64,000 bases of DNA from Phaeobacter sp. J2-8 (GCF_022867865.1 NZ_JALIEC010000001.1:974501-1038500), one strand, 5' to 3'. Counted from the first letter of the stretch, positions 1-8,298 are shown. Program-made: numbers and translations. Notes: generated by a model not told the origin, from the sequence alone.

Positions 1-2
1 CG

Positions 3-575
3 CTGGAACTGGCGGTTGAGACACGTTCGGGCCAAAACCTGCGTCTGATCGGGGCGCATCTGAAATCCAAAGCGCCGCACGGCGCCAAGACCCGCGATCA
101 AGTGATGCGGATTTCCATTGCCAACCGCCGCAAGCAATTGGCCCAGGCGATCTGGTTGCGTCAAAGGGTGGTTGAACATCTGGAGGCGGGCGACAGTCTG
201 ATGGTGATGGGGGATCTGAACGACGGGCCGGGGCTGGATGAATATGAGGAATTGTTCGGCCGCTCCTCTGTGGAGATCATCCGTGGCGAAGATCGCGAAG
301 GGCCGCGGCTTTTTGATCCCAATGCCAATATCGCGCTGCAACGCCGGATTGGCGCAGTGCCGACAACCGCGCGGTTCTATATCAGCAACGAAGACCGGTA
401 TCTTCAGGCGTTGCTGGACTATATTTTTGTGTCACCGGATCTTTTTGCCAAACGCCCGAACTGGCGCATCTGGCATCCGTTCAATGATCCAACCTGTTGG
501 CGCACGCCGGAGCTCTGCGCGGCGTTGGTGGCCGCGTCGGATCATTATCCGGTGACGATGGATATCGAGATGTAA
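3..575 (+). CDS. Endonuclease/exonuclease/phosphatase family protein, 3' part
   Basis: The reading frame enters from the left edge, so the N-terminal half is missing. The visible 190 residues carry the C-terminal signature of the EEP (DNase I-like) metal-dependent phosphoesterase fold: GAHLKS early, GDLND in the middle and SDHYPV near the end, the Asn and Asp/His residues being the family's metal and phosphate ligands. Substrate (nucleic acid, phospholipid or sugar phosphate) cannot be decided from this part. It ends just before a GC-rich hairpin and the intergenic repeat that leads into the nitrilase gene. Confidence 0.85.
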   Translation: MELAVETRSGQNLRLIGAHLKSKAPHGAKTRDQVMRISIANRRKQLAQAIWLRQRVVEHLEAGDSLMVMGDLNDGPGLDEYEELFGRSSVEIIRGEDREGPRLFDPNANIALQRRIGAVPTTARFYISNEDRYLQALLDYIFVSPDLFAKRPNWRIWHPFNDPTCWRTPELCAALVAASDHYPVTMDIEM

Positions 576-577
576 GA

Positions 578-635
578 GGGGGCGCTGCCCCCGTCCCCAA
601 GGGGACCCCCCGGGATATTTTTGAACAGAAGAAGG
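578..635 (+). repeat. Intergenic repeat, copy 1 (hairpins plus conserved tail)
   Basis: Two GC hairpins (GGGGG..CCCCC at 578-592 and GTCCCC..GGGGAC at 593-606) are followed by a 29-base tail at 607-635, beginning CCCCCGGGATATTTTTG and ending AGAAGAAGG. The same 29 bases occur exactly at 23431-23459, and a diverged copy lies at about 33177-33207. Here the purine-rich tail ends 10 bases before the GTG start of the nitrilase gene and may serve as its ribosome binding site, while the hairpins could end the upstream transcript. Confidence 0.75.
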
Positions 636-645
636 ACGGACCCGC

Positions 646-1560
646 GTGAAAATTGCCAGCGCAGCCTATCAGATGACGTTTTTGCAGTCCTGGGCGCAAT
701 ATGAGGACAAGATTGCCGCCTGGGTGTCCGAGGCCGCAGGGCAGGGGGCGGATCTTTTGCTGTTTCCCGAATATGGCGCGATGGAATTGGCCACATTGGC
801 CGGGACAGAAGCCGCGGCCGATCTGGAGCGGTCGTTGCATGCGGTTGCCGAGCGGGTGGCAGATGCGGATGTGGTACACGCGCGGCTGGCAGTGGAACAT
901 GGGGTTCATATCTGTGCAGCGTCGGCACCGGTGTTTGACCCGGCGATTGCAGGCGGTGTGCGACCGGTGAACCGCGCGCGTTTGTTTGCCCCGTCCGGCA
1001 AAAGCGGGTTTCAGGACAAACAGATCATGACCCGGTTTGAGCGCGACCCCTGGGGTGTGGTTGGCGGCGCGCCTGTGTCGCTGTTTGACACTGATTTGGG
1101 GCGGATCGGCATCTTGATCTGTTACGACAGTGAATTTCCGCTTTTGGGGCGGGGATTGATGGCGGCGGATGTTTTGTTGGTGCCGTCCTGTACCGAGGCG
1201 CTTGCCGGATATTGGCGGGTCAGGATCGGGGCCATGGCGCGGGCGTTGGAGAATCAATTCATTGTGGCCATGGCCAGCACGGTGGGGGACTTCCCCTGGA
1301 GCGAGGCTGTGGACACCAATGTCGGCGCGGGCGGCGTATTCGGTCCGCCGGACACCGGTTTTCCGGCGACCGGGGTCCTGGCGGCGGGGAGGTTGAACGA
1401 AGTCGGCTGGACATATGCCGATGTGGCGGTTAATGCAGTCGCTCAGGTGCGCGAGACTGGCGTCGTCGCCAATCGTGCACATTGGATTGAGCAAGGCTGC
1501 GATGCCGAAACAAGTGTTCCCATCGCCACTTTGCGCGATCTTCGCGTAGATACCCCTTGA
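646..1560 (+). CDS. Carbon-nitrogen hydrolase (nitrilase superfamily)
   Basis: This 304-residue cytoplasmic protein has the complete nitrilase-superfamily catalytic triad: Glu42 in LLLFPEYG, Lys125 in FQDKQ and Cys159 in ILICYDSEFP. The family hydrolyses nitriles or amides (amidase, omega-amidase, N-carbamoyl amidase); the branch cannot be fixed by eye. The length is normal. The start is the GTG at 646, preceded by the AAGGA tail of the intergenic repeat. It lies upstream of infA, with a 70-base gap that leaves room for a separate infA promoter. Confidence 0.85.
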   Translation: MKIASAAYQMTFLQSWAQYEDKIAAWVSEAAGQGADLLLFPEYGAMELATLAGTEAAADLERSLHAVAERVADADVVHARLAVEHGVHICAASAPVFDPAIAGGVRPVNRARLFAPSGKSGFQDKQIMTRFERDPWGVVGGAPVSLFDTDLGRIGILICYDSEFPLLGRGLMAADVLLVPSCTEALAGYWRVRIGAMARALENQFIVAMASTVGDFPWSEAVDTNVGAGGVFGPPDTGFPATGVLAAGRLNEVGWTYADVAVNAVAQVRETGVVANRAHWIEQGCDAETSVPIATLRDLRVDTP

Positions 1561-1631
1561 AAAACGGGCCGCAAGCGCCCATTTAGGGCGCGCCCGGTCC
1601 TAGCACCGGGGCTAACAATCAAGGAGAGACC

Positions 1632-1850
1632 ATGGCCAAGGAAGAGATGCTCGAATTTCCCGGTGTCGTGAAAGAACTTCTGCCTAATGCGACGTTTCGG
1701 GTCGAGCTGGAAAACGGCCATGAGATCATCGCACATACGGCAGGCAAGATGCGCAAGAACCGCATCCGTGTTCTGGCTGGCGACAAGGTGCAGGTTGAAA
1801 TGACACCTTATGATCTGACCAAGGGTCGGATCAATTATCGTTTCAAATAA
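1632..1850 (+). CDS. infA: Translation initiation factor IF-1
   Basis: A 72-residue protein that is a single S1/OB-fold domain with the normal IF-1 length and sequence (MAKEEMLEF start, the family's [14 protein letters not shown] core, Y..KGRI.YR end). IF-1 binds the ribosomal A site with IF-2 and IF-3 during initiation. A good AAGGAGAG ribosome binding site precedes the ATG. It is followed after 11 bases by maf, then by the RNase E/G and yacG genes, probably one transcript. Confidence 0.97.
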   Translation: MAKEEMLEFPGVVKELLPNATFRVELENGHEIIAHTAGKMRKNRIRVLAGDKVQVEMTPYDLTKGRINYRFK

Positions 1851-1861
1851 TCGGTTTCCCA

Positions 1862-2443
1862 GTGAGATTCATCCTGGGATCGGGAAGCCCCAGACGGCGC
1901 GAGCTTCTGGGGCTTTTGGGTGTGACGCCGGACGTTATCCGCGCGCCGGATATTGACGAAACGCCGTTGAAGGCCGAACTGCCGCGGCCCTATTGCGCCC
2001 GTATTGCACGGGAGAAGGCAGAGGCCATGGATGTGGCGGTGGATGAAGTTGTGCTGTGTGCCGACACCACCGTGGCCCTTGGGCGCCGCATCATGGGCAA
2101 ACCGGCAGATATGGCCGAAGCCGCAGAGTTTCTGACCAAATTGTCAGGGCGACGCCATCAGGTGATCACCTCTGTGGCGGTGCGTACCGCGACCGGGTTC
2201 TGGCAAAAGGACGTGGTCAGCGCGGTGCGGATGAAACGGCTCTCGGATCTGGAACTGAACGCGTATTTGCAGTCAGGTGATTGGCAGGGCAAGGCGGGCG
2301 GTTACGGCATCCAGGGCATGGCCGGTGCGTTTATTCCATGGATTTCAGGATCTTATCCCGCCATTATGGGGTTGCCTCTGGCGGAAACCGCCGGACTTTT
2401 GCTGGCTGCGGGCTATCCGCTTTATCGTGAGGTGGCGGCATGA
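1862..2443 (+). CDS. maf: Maf family nucleotide pyrophosphatase
   Basis: 193 residues starting with [14 protein letters not shown], the phosphate-binding signature of Maf/YhdE proteins, followed by the DETP motif and the internal CADTTV and GKP elements of the active site. The family hydrolyses non-canonical or dTTP/UTP nucleotides to monophosphates and has been linked to septum control. The start is a GTG 11 bases after infA. Its TGA overlaps the ATG of the RNase E/G gene (ATGA at 2440-2443), so translation is probably coupled. Confidence 0.92.
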   Translation: MRFILGSGSPRRRELLGLLGVTPDVIRAPDIDETPLKAELPRPYCARIAREKAEAMDVAVDEVVLCADTTVALGRRIMGKPADMAEAAEFLTKLSGRRHQVITSVAVRTATGFWQKDVVSAVRMKRLSDLELNAYLQSGDWQGKAGGYGIQGMAGAFIPWISGSYPAIMGLPLAETAGLLLAAGYPLYREVAA

Positions 2444-3458
2444 AAGGCCGGATGATTGTTCTGGACTCCTATGAGGGTCGTGAAGCGGCGGCATTGATTG
2501 TCGATGGGCGGCTTGAGGATCTTTTGATTGATGGCACGGCGGTGCGCCCCGGCGCGATCTATCGTGCCAAGGCAGATCGCCCGATGAAAGGGCAGGGCGG
2601 CATGTTTCTGTCCACCCCGGATGGCGCGGTATTCCTGCGTCAGGTCAAGGGGTTGAAGCCGGGCGAGCCGCTTTTGGTGCAGGTCACCGGCCATGCCGAA
2701 TCGGGCAAGGCGGTGCCGGTCACGCAGAAACTTTTGTTCAAAAGTCGCTATGCGATTGCCACGCCGGGGGCGCCGGGGCTCAATATCTCGCGTCAGATCC
2801 GCGACGAGGACACCCGGGATGCCCTGCTGGAGCTGGCGCATGAGGCGATGCCGGACCGGGACATGGGGCTGATCCTGCGGTCGTCCTGTGCCGAGGCGGA
2901 TGCAGAGGATATTGCCGAGGACATTCTGGCGGTGCTGGATCTGGCGCGCAGCGTGTTGGCCGATGCCACGGGAGAGCCGGAAAAGCTGACCGAGGGGGAC
3001 GGGCCGCATGTTTTGGCCTGGCGGGAATGGGTCGAACCGGCAGATGTCGAGACCGAGCCCGGTGGATTCGAACGGCTGGGCGTGCTGGACCAGATTGACG
3101 CGCTGGCCGGGATTCGGTGGCCCTGCGCGGGGCGGGACATATGTATGTCGAAACAACCCGTGCATTGGTTGCGGTGGATGTGAATACCGGTGGCGACACC
3201 TCGCCTGCGGCAGGGCTCAAGGCCAATCTGGCGGCGATGCGCGATTTGCCGCGGCAATTGCGCCTGCGGGGTTTGGGCGGCCAGATCGTGATTGATATGG
3301 CGCCGATGGCGAAAAAGGACCGGCGGGTCGTGGAAACCGAACTGCGACGCGGATTGAAAACCGACAGTGTGGAAACCACGCTGGTGGGGTGGACCAATCT
3401 TGGCCATTACGAATTGCAACGGGCCCGTGTGCGCAATCCGCTGGCGGAAATCAGATGA
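2440..3458 (+). CDS. Ribonuclease E/G family protein, frameshifted near 3110
   Basis: Repaired, this encodes a 339-residue RNase E/G catalytic protein that cuts single-stranded 5'-monophosphorylated RNA (mRNA decay, rRNA processing). The first frame (2440-3183) runs well up to DQIDALAG and then turns to nonsense. The conserved continuation is in the next frame from 3117 ([36 protein letters not shown]), including the two metal-binding Asp residues. Adding one G to the GGG run at 3109-3111 gives DALAGDSVALRG without a break. Length is normal for the short alphaproteobacterial form without the degradosome scaffold tail. It overlaps maf and yacG by ATGA junctions. Probably a sequencing error rather than a real pseudogene. 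Confidence 0.85.
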
Positions 3459-3637
3459 ATTGCCCGATGTGTCAGAACCCGGCGGACCCGAAATATCGGC
3501 CGTTTTGTTCGAAGCGCTGTGCGGATCTGGATTTGGCGAAGTGGTTGAATGGATCTTATGCCGTGCCGATGCAGGAAGAAGACGAATTCAGCGATTCCCA
3601 AAGTCCCGTGGATATTCCCCCGGCGAAGCCGCACTAG
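3455..3637 (+). CDS. yacG: DNA gyrase inhibitor YacG (zinc finger protein)
   Basis: A 60-residue protein with the YacG four-cysteine zinc site: Cys3-x2-Cys6 (MNCPMC) and Cys18-x3-Cys22 (FCSKRC), followed by the DLAKWLNGSY helix and an acidic tail. YacG binds GyrB and inhibits gyrase in E. coli. The ATG at 3455 overlaps the stop of the RNase gene (ATGA); longer in-frame starts would lie inside that gene and are not used. It is the last gene of the infA-maf-RNase-yacG set. Confidence 0.93.
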   Translation: MNCPMCQNPADPKYRPFCSKRCADLDLAKWLNGSYAVPMQEEDEFSDSQSPVDIPPAKPH

Positions 3638-3686
3638 CGCCAAAGCCGCAAAACCCGGAAAAATCAGGCGTTTGTGCAGGCTTCCG

Positions 3687-3714
3687 TTGACTTGGCGCGC
3701 GAACTGCGTAGCCT
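3687..3714 (+). promoter_or_regulatory. Possible sigma-70 promoter for the secreted protein gene
   Basis: TTGACT (3687-3692), 16 bases, then TAGCCT (3709-3714), about 47 bases before the ATG at 3762. The -35 is good and the -10 is weak, although TAGC-type -10 boxes also occur upstream of groES and atpI here. Not proven. Confidence 0.35.
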
Positions 3715-3761
3715 TTGGCTAGAATATCAAATAACGATTGCAATCAAATACGGGGGACATC

Positions 3762-4082
3762 ATGAATTTCAAATCGGCACTGCTGATCGCGGGTTTTATC
3801 GGTCTTGGCGCGTCTCCGGCGCTGGCCTGGGGCGACATGTATATGGGCGATGGCACCACGCGCGCCGGCCAGAACCTGGTTTATCCTTATCCGGGTGTGG
3901 CCAATTACTGTCCTGCCGGGCTTCAGCCCGTTCTGGCCAATGGCGAGATCTGCTGTGGCAAGCCAAATACCAATGCCAGCTATTACAATGCGCCGTCGCA
4001 CAAGAAGAAGCGGCACATCAAAAAGACCTATGCGCCACGCGCCTATGCGCCGGTTGGTGAAAAAGGTGTGTACTACAAGTAG
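3762..4082 (+). CDS. Small secreted protein of unknown function
   Basis: 106 residues. The ATG at 3762 is chosen over an earlier in-frame start because GGGGG lies 6 bases upstream and the first 22 residues form a clean Sec signal peptide ending ALA. The mature part has three Cys (YCPAG and ICCGK) and a basic Lys/His-rich stretch (HKKKRHIKK) before an aromatic C terminus. I do not recognise a family. It stands alone between yacG and the inositol phosphatase gene, with a possible promoter and a terminator-like hairpin of its own. Confidence 0.7.
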   Translation: MNFKSALLIAGFIGLGASPALAWGDMYMGDGTTRAGQNLVYPYPGVANYCPAGLQPVLANGEICCGKPNTNASYYNAPSHKKKRHIKKTYAPRAYAPVGEKGVYYK

Positions 4083-4110
4083 GCCGATACGGCCTTGGCA
4101 ATGCCCGTCG

Positions 4111-4143
4111 GGCCGCGTATATGCGCGGCCTGATGTGTTTTTA
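4111..4143 (+). terminator. Probable intrinsic terminator after the secreted protein gene
   Basis: GGCCGCG / CGCGGCC stem with a 6-base loop (TATATG), then TGATGTG and a short T run (TTTTT). The run is 7 bases away from the stem, so efficiency is uncertain. Confidence 0.5.
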
Positions 4144-4214
4144 CGCCCAGGTATCAGGGGCGTGTTATTTCCGTGTCCGTTCCGTCGGACCACGACCGCC
4201 CAAGGAGCCCGATA

Positions 4215-5000
4215 ATGCAAGGCAGCGCCAATCTCAACATCATGCTGAAAACCGCGCGCAAGGCGGGCCGGTCGCTGACCAAGGATTTCCGCGAGGTCGA
4301 GAACCTGCAATCTTCGTCCAAAGCGGCGGGTGATTTTGTCACCAAGGCCGACCTTGCGGCGGAACAGATCATCAAGGAAGAATTGATGTCCGCGCGCCCG
4401 ACCTATGGGTTTCTGGGCGAAGAAGGCGGCGAAACAGCAGGGCAGGACCCGACCCGGCGCTGGATTGTCGATCCGTTGGATGGCACGTCGAACTTTCTGC
4501 ATGGTCTGCCGCATTGGGCAGTGTCCATCGCGTTGGAACACAAGGGCCAGATCGTGGCGGCGGTGGTGTTTGATGCCGCCAAGGACGAGATGTTTTTTGC
4601 AGAAAAAGGCTCGGGTGCCTGGATGAACGACACCCGCATCCGCGTGTCGGACCGCAAGCGCATGAACGAGGCGCTGTTTGCCACGGGTGTGCCGTTTGGG
4701 ACCCGTCGGGGCCTGCCGGAAACCCTGCGGGATCTGGGTCGTCTGATGCCCGTCTGTGCCGGTGTGCGGCGCTGGGGTGCGGCGGCGCTTGACCTCGCTT
4801 ATGTCGCTGCGGGCCGCTATGATGGCTATTGGGAGCGTGAGTTCCACCTCTGGGACGTGGCGGCGGGTATGTTGATCGCGCGCGAGGCCGGGGCGCTTGT
4901 CGACACGGTCCAACCGGGCGGTGACCCGCTGGCGGATCGCAATTTGATCTGCGCCAATGATCTGATTTTCAATCAATTTGCCAAGGCGCTGCGCGGCTGA
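4215..5000 (+). CDS. Inositol monophosphatase family protein (SuhB-like)
   Basis: 261 residues with all sites of the Mg-dependent inositol phosphatase fold: GEEGG (first metal ligand pair), WIVDPLDGTSNFLHG (central Asp ligands and catalytic Thr) and the WDVAAG motif near the C terminus. Family members hydrolyse inositol-1-phosphate or related phosphates, and SuhB also acts in rRNA antitermination; which applies here is unknown. The ATG at 4215 is preferred because AAGGAG sits 7 bases upstream; an in-frame start at 4173 has no such site. A strong bidirectional terminator follows. Confidence 0.9.
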   Translation: MQGSANLNIMLKTARKAGRSLTKDFREVENLQSSSKAAGDFVTKADLAAEQIIKEELMSARPTYGFLGEEGGETAGQDPTRRWIVDPLDGTSNFLHGLPHWAVSIALEHKGQIVAAVVFDAAKDEMFFAEKGSGAWMNDTRIRVSDRKRMNEALFATGVPFGTRRGLPETLRDLGRLMPVCAGVRRWGAAALDLAYVAAGRYDGYWEREFHLWDVAAGMLIAREAGALVDTVQPGGDPLADRNLICANDLIFNQFAKALRG

Positions 5001-5028
5001 ACCCAATCGGTTCCTGCGTGCTGAAACA

Positions 5029-5072
5029 AAAATGCCTCTGCTCGGATACCGGGCAGAGGCATTTTGTTTTTT
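5029..5072. terminator. Bidirectional intrinsic terminator between suhB-like gene and znuA
   Basis: A perfect 13-bp stem (AAAATGCCTCTGC, 5029-5041, with 5053-5065) and an 11-base loop. A T run follows on the plus strand (TTTTGTTTTTT) and on the minus strand (complement of the A run before the stem), so it can stop both convergent transcripts. Confidence 0.9.
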
Positions 5073-5105
5073 AGGCGTCTTTCGCGCCGGGTATCGGACC
5101 CTTGT

Positions 5106-6107
5106 CTATTTGGCCAAACACTCGGAAATGACGTCCGCCATGGAGGTGATCAGGGTGGGATAGAAATCCGGGCCCAGATCCAGCTTGCTGCCCAGCGGGT
5201 CCAGAACGCCGATCTCTGCATCCGTGGATTCGGCCAGTGTTTCGATCAGGCCGGTTTTAAACTGTGGTTCGGAAAACAGGCAAAGCACGCCTTCGGTGGC
5301 GATCCGGTTTTGCAGGTCCCGAATGCGGCCCGGCCCCGGTGCAGCGGCGTCACCTTCGGCCACGGTCCCAACCGTGTGCAGGCCAAACGTGGCCTCAAAG
5401 TAGTGATAGGCATCATGAAACACCAGGAAAGGTGCGTCGTGATGGGGGGTGAGCTTGGCCTCGGCATATTCTACGGCCGCGTCAATCTCGGCTGCGGCTG
5501 CCGTTGCATTGGCGGAATAGATGTCGGCGTTTTCGGGATCGCGCGCCACAAGGTTTTCCGCAATGACGGTGACCCAGTATTTGGCATTGGCCGGAGAAAG
5601 CCAGCTGTGCGGGTCATTTGGCCCGTGATCATGGCCATCATGGCCGGTATTTTCTTCGTGTTCTTCGTGTTCTTCGTGTTCGTCTTCATCATGTTCGTGC
5701 TCGTCATGCTCGTCTTCTGCATGATCTTCACCATGGTCGTGATCATGATCGCCGAATTCCTCGTCGTCGCGGAATTCCAGAATTTGCGTCCCCGGCAGGG
5801 CGTTCAGATCCAGCGCTTCTGCATCCGCCAGCACATCCAGAACGCGATCCATCCAAGGCGCAAGATCGGGGCCCATCCAAAGCACCAGATCCGCCTGTTC
5901 CAGCCCACGGGCCTGCGACGGGCGCAGCGCAAAATCATGCGGCGAGGCACCGGGCGGCACAATCAGATCCGGCGTTCCCACACCCTGCATCACGCGGGCG
6001 GCAAGCCCATGCACCGGGGCAATGTCGGTCACAACCTTTGGCACGTCGGCCATTGCGGGCATGGCAAAGAAAGTCAGGATTGGCAGGACGGTTTTTTTCA
6101 TTAGCAT
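5106..6107 (-). CDS. znuA: Zinc ABC transporter substrate-binding protein
   Basis: A 333-residue periplasmic cluster A-I binding protein. It has a short signal peptide ending AMA, the zinc-ligand His regions (APVHGLA, ASPHDFALRPSQ, FHDAYHYFE) and a long His/Asp/Glu-rich charged loop at about residues 118-165, typical of ZnuA rather than of Mn-binding relatives. It delivers zinc to ZnuBC, encoded divergently. Two in-frame ATGs (6107 and 6101) are both possible; an AAGG lies 5 and 11 bases upstream of them respectively. Two Zur-like boxes precede it, so zinc repression is expected. Confidence 0.95.
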   Translation of the reverse strand: MLMKKTVLPILTFFAMPAMADVPKVVTDIAPVHGLAARVMQGVGTPDLIVPPGASPHDFALRPSQARGLEQADLVLWMGPDLAPWMDRVLDVLADAEALDLNALPGTQILEFRDDEEFGDHDHDHGEDHAEDEHDEHEHDEDEHEEHEEHEENTGHDGHDHGPNDPHSWLSPANAKYWVTVIAENLVARDPENADIYSANATAAAAEIDAAVEYAEAKLTPHHDAPFLVFHDAYHYFEATFGLHTVGTVAEGDAAAPGPGRIRDLQNRIATEGVLCLFSEPQFKTGLIETLAESTDAEIGVLDPLGSKLDLGPDFYPTLITSMADVISECLAK

Positions 6108-6120
6108 GTTACCTTATAAC
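6108..6120 (-). promoter_or_regulatory. Candidate Zur box 2 (znuA leader)
   Basis: GTTACCTTATAAC, an imperfect inverted repeat (GTTA..TAAC) directly upstream of the first znuA ATG. It resembles the stronger box at 6139-6151 and would lie just downstream of the predicted znuA transcription start. Confidence 0.6.
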
Positions 6121-6129
6121 GTTCGCGAC

Positions 6130-6158
6130 TTGATACATGTCATAGTATAACCTATCAA
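6130..6158. promoter_or_regulatory. Self-complementary divergent promoter with central Zur box (znuA/zur)
   Basis: TTGATA (6130-6135), 17 bases, TATCAA (6153-6158). Because TTGATA and TATCAA are reverse complements, the same 29 bases read as a -35/-10 pair with 17-bp spacing on both strands. GTCATAGTATAAC (6139-6151), a GTYATA-N-TATRAC inverted repeat matching the alphaproteobacterial Zur consensus as I know it, sits almost exactly at the centre. A single bound repressor would shut both znuA and zur-znuC-znuB. Confidence 0.75.
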
Positions 6159-6185
6159 GCGCCAATTCTTGGAAAGGCCCACGCA

Positions 6186-6698
6186 ATGAAGCCAGTTGGT
6201 TTCCATCAGCATGACCACGAAACCTGCAAATCCGGCGGGATCACGTCGGCTGTGGATTATTGTGAAACGCGCGGGTTGCAGTTTACCCCGGTGCGGCGGC
6301 GGACATTGGAAATCCTGCTGCATGAACATCGTGCGATGGGGGCCTATGATCTGCTTGAGGTTCTGGGCCGCGAAGGGTTCGGATCGCAGCCACCGGTGGT
6401 TTACCGTGCGCTGGAGTTTCTGGTGCGTCACGGTTTCGCCCACAAGATCGAGCGGCTGAATGCCTTTGTCGGCTGTGTGCATCCGGGCGCAGACCATGCG
6501 CCGGCCTTCTTGATCTGTCGCCAGTGTGACGCTGTTGCCGAAACCCGGGCGCGCCCGGCCATGGCGCTGCTGGGGGATCTGGCGGGCGAGGCCGGGTTCC
6601 GGGTGGAACGCGCGGTGATCGAGGCCGAAGGCCTGTGTCCCAATTGTCAGGAGCCCGCCAATCCGGGCCCTGAAAGCCGGGGAAAAGATCCGAAATGA
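6186..6698 (+). CDS. zur: Zinc uptake regulator, Fur family
   Basis: 170 residues: N-terminal winged helix (helix-turn-helix around FTPVRRRTLEILL and PPVVYRALEFL), then the Fur dimerisation domain with structural zinc Cys pair CRQC and CPNC, plus the HPGADHAPAFLIC segment that supplies His ligands. Location at the head of znuCB and opposite znuA makes it Zur rather than Fur or PerR. The ATG at 6186 has GGAAAGG upstream. The stop overlaps the znuC ATG. It is probably autoregulated through the box at 6139-6151. Confidence 0.93.
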   Translation: MKPVGFHQHDHETCKSGGITSAVDYCETRGLQFTPVRRRTLEILLHEHRAMGAYDLLEVLGREGFGSQPPVVYRALEFLVRHGFAHKIERLNAFVGCVHPGADHAPAFLICRQCDAVAETRARPAMALLGDLAGEAGFRVERAVIEAEGLCPNCQEPANPGPESRGKDPK

Positions 6699-7498
6699 CA
6701 TTGCTGCAAATGCAGGGTATGAGCGTCCGCCACGGTCAGGACCCTGCCCTGAGTGACGTGAATTTTTCGATCGAGACCGGCGAGATCGTCACAATTGTTG
6801 GCCCCAATGGGTCTGGCAAATCCACCATGCTGAAGACGATGATTGGCGCGGTGCGCCCGTCTTCCGGCCGGATTGACCGGCAAAAGGGGCTGCGCATCGG
6901 CTATGTGCCGCAAAAGCTGCATATTGATCCGACGTTGCCGTTGAACGTCGACCGGTTCCTGTCTTTGCCCAACCCTGCGTCTCGGGCAAAACGTGATGCG
7001 GCGTTGTTGCGCGCGGGCGTTCCCGACCTGGCGATGCGCCAGATGTCCGGCCTGTCCGGTGGCCAGCTGCAACGGGTTCTGCTGGCGCGGGCCATCCTGC
7101 ACGAGCCGCAATTGCTCTTGCTGGACGAAGCGACGCAGGGCCTGGATCAACGCGGCTCTGCCGAATTCTATCGCCGCATCGAAGAGGTGCGGCGCGATCT
7201 TGGCTGTGCTGTGGTGATGGTCAGCCATGAATTGCATGTGGTGATGAGCGCATCTGACCGGGTGATTTGTCTGAACGGCCATGTGTGCTGTGAAGGCCGC
7301 CCGGAGGTCGTGGCCTCGGCCCCGGAATACCGCGCGCTGTTTGGCAGCGGCACCGGCGGCGCCTTGGCGCTTTATCGTCATGAACATGATCATGCCCATG
7401 ACAGTGATCACCATCACGACCACCAACATGGCAGCGATTGCATCCATGACCATGGCATTGGTCAGGACCACAACCATAAACACGGGGTCGCGGAATGA
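6695..7498 (+). CDS. znuC: Zinc ABC transporter ATP-binding protein
   Basis: 267 residues. Walker A GPNGSGKST (36-44), ABC signature LSGGQLQR (about 120-127), Walker B LLLLDEAT and the H-loop (MVSHELH). After the ATPase core there is an unusual C-terminal extension of about 40 residues that is rich in His (HDHAHDSDHHHDHQHG and DHNHKHG), which could bind or sense cytoplasmic zinc. It overlaps zur upstream and znuB downstream by ATGA junctions, so the three are one operon. Confidence 0.95.
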   Translation: MTLLQMQGMSVRHGQDPALSDVNFSIETGEIVTIVGPNGSGKSTMLKTMIGAVRPSSGRIDRQKGLRIGYVPQKLHIDPTLPLNVDRFLSLPNPASRAKRDAALLRAGVPDLAMRQMSGLSGGQLQRVLLARAILHEPQLLLLDEATQGLDQRGSAEFYRRIEEVRRDLGCAVVMVSHELHVVMSASDRVICLNGHVCCEGRPEVVASAPEYRALFGSGTGGALALYRHEHDHAHDSDHHHDHQHGSDCIHDHGIGQDHNHKHGVAE

Positions 7499-8298
7499 GC
7501 CTGTTGGATGATTTTCTGGTCCGGGCCGTGTTGGCCGGCATAGGCGTTGCCCTTGCGGCTGCACCTTTGGGCTGTTTTGTGGTCTGGCGGCGCATGGCCT
7601 ATTTCGGCGATGCAACGGCACATGCCTCGATCCTTGGGGTGGCGCTGGCGCTGGCGTTTTCTGTCTCGCCGTTGATTGGCGCGCTGGTGGTGGCGCTGGT
7701 GATGGCCAGCTGCGTCACCGCGCTGTCCGGGCGCGGATTTGCCGTCGACACGATGCTGGGCGTTCTGGCGCATTCCTCGCTGGCCTTTGGTCTGGTGGCG
7801 GTTTCACTGCTGGACGGGGTGCGCATTGACCTGATGTCCTATCTGTTCGGTGATATTCTGGCGGTCGGGCGTGACGATCTTCTGGTGATCTGGGGCGGGG
7901 CTGCGGCGGTCATCGGGTTGATGGTCTGGCGCTGGCAGGCGCTTTTGACCGCGACGCTGAGCGATGAATTGGCCTGGGCCGCCGGGTTCAATCCGAAACG
8001 GGAACAAATGGTGCTGACCCTGGCGCTGGCACTGGTGGTTGCAGTGGCAATCAAGGTCGTCGGGGTTTTGTTGATTGCCGCGATGTTGATCATTCCTGCA
8101 GCGGCGGCGCGGCCATTGTCGCACACACCGGAACGGATGGCGGCAATTGCCGCTTTGGTCGGGGCCGGTGCGGTGATCGGCGGGATGCAATTGGCGCTGA
8201 CGCTCGATTCTCCGACCGGGCCAACCATCGTCTGTTGTGCGGCGTTGCTGTTTGCCGCCAGTGCCGGACTGGCGCTTGTACGGGGCAGGGATTCCTGA
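7495..8298 (+). CDS. znuB: Zinc ABC transporter permease
   Basis: 267 residues, a very hydrophobic polytopic membrane protein of the ABC-3 family with the conserved region MAYFGDATAHASILG near the N terminus and the EAA-like loop VVGVLLIAAMLIIPAAAA in the second half. It forms the inner-membrane channel with ZnuC. Last gene of zur-znuC-znuB; no obvious strong terminator follows, only an imperfect hairpin near 8356-8384. Confidence 0.94.
   Translation: MSLLDDFLVRAVLAGIGVALAAAPLGCFVVWRRMAYFGDATAHASILGVALALAFSVSPLIGALVVALVMASCVTALSGRGFAVDTMLGVLAHSSLAFGLVAVSLLDGVRIDLMSYLFGDILAVGRDDLLVIWGGAAAVIGLMVWRWQALLTATLSDELAWAAGFNPKREQMVLTLALALVVAVAIKVVGVLLIAAMLIIPAAAARPLSHTPERMAAIAALVGAGAVIGGMQLALTLDSPTGPTIVCCAALLFAASAGLALVRGRDS

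Noticed and set aside
3100-3130. A programmed -1 frameshift in the RNase E/G gene
   Set aside because: No slippery heptamer with a downstream structure, and nine other genes in the window have the same kind of break, so error is simpler.
3744-5006. A 420-residue minus-strand frame
   Set aside because: It covers two well-supported plus-strand genes (secreted protein, inositol phosphatase) and looks like a shadow.
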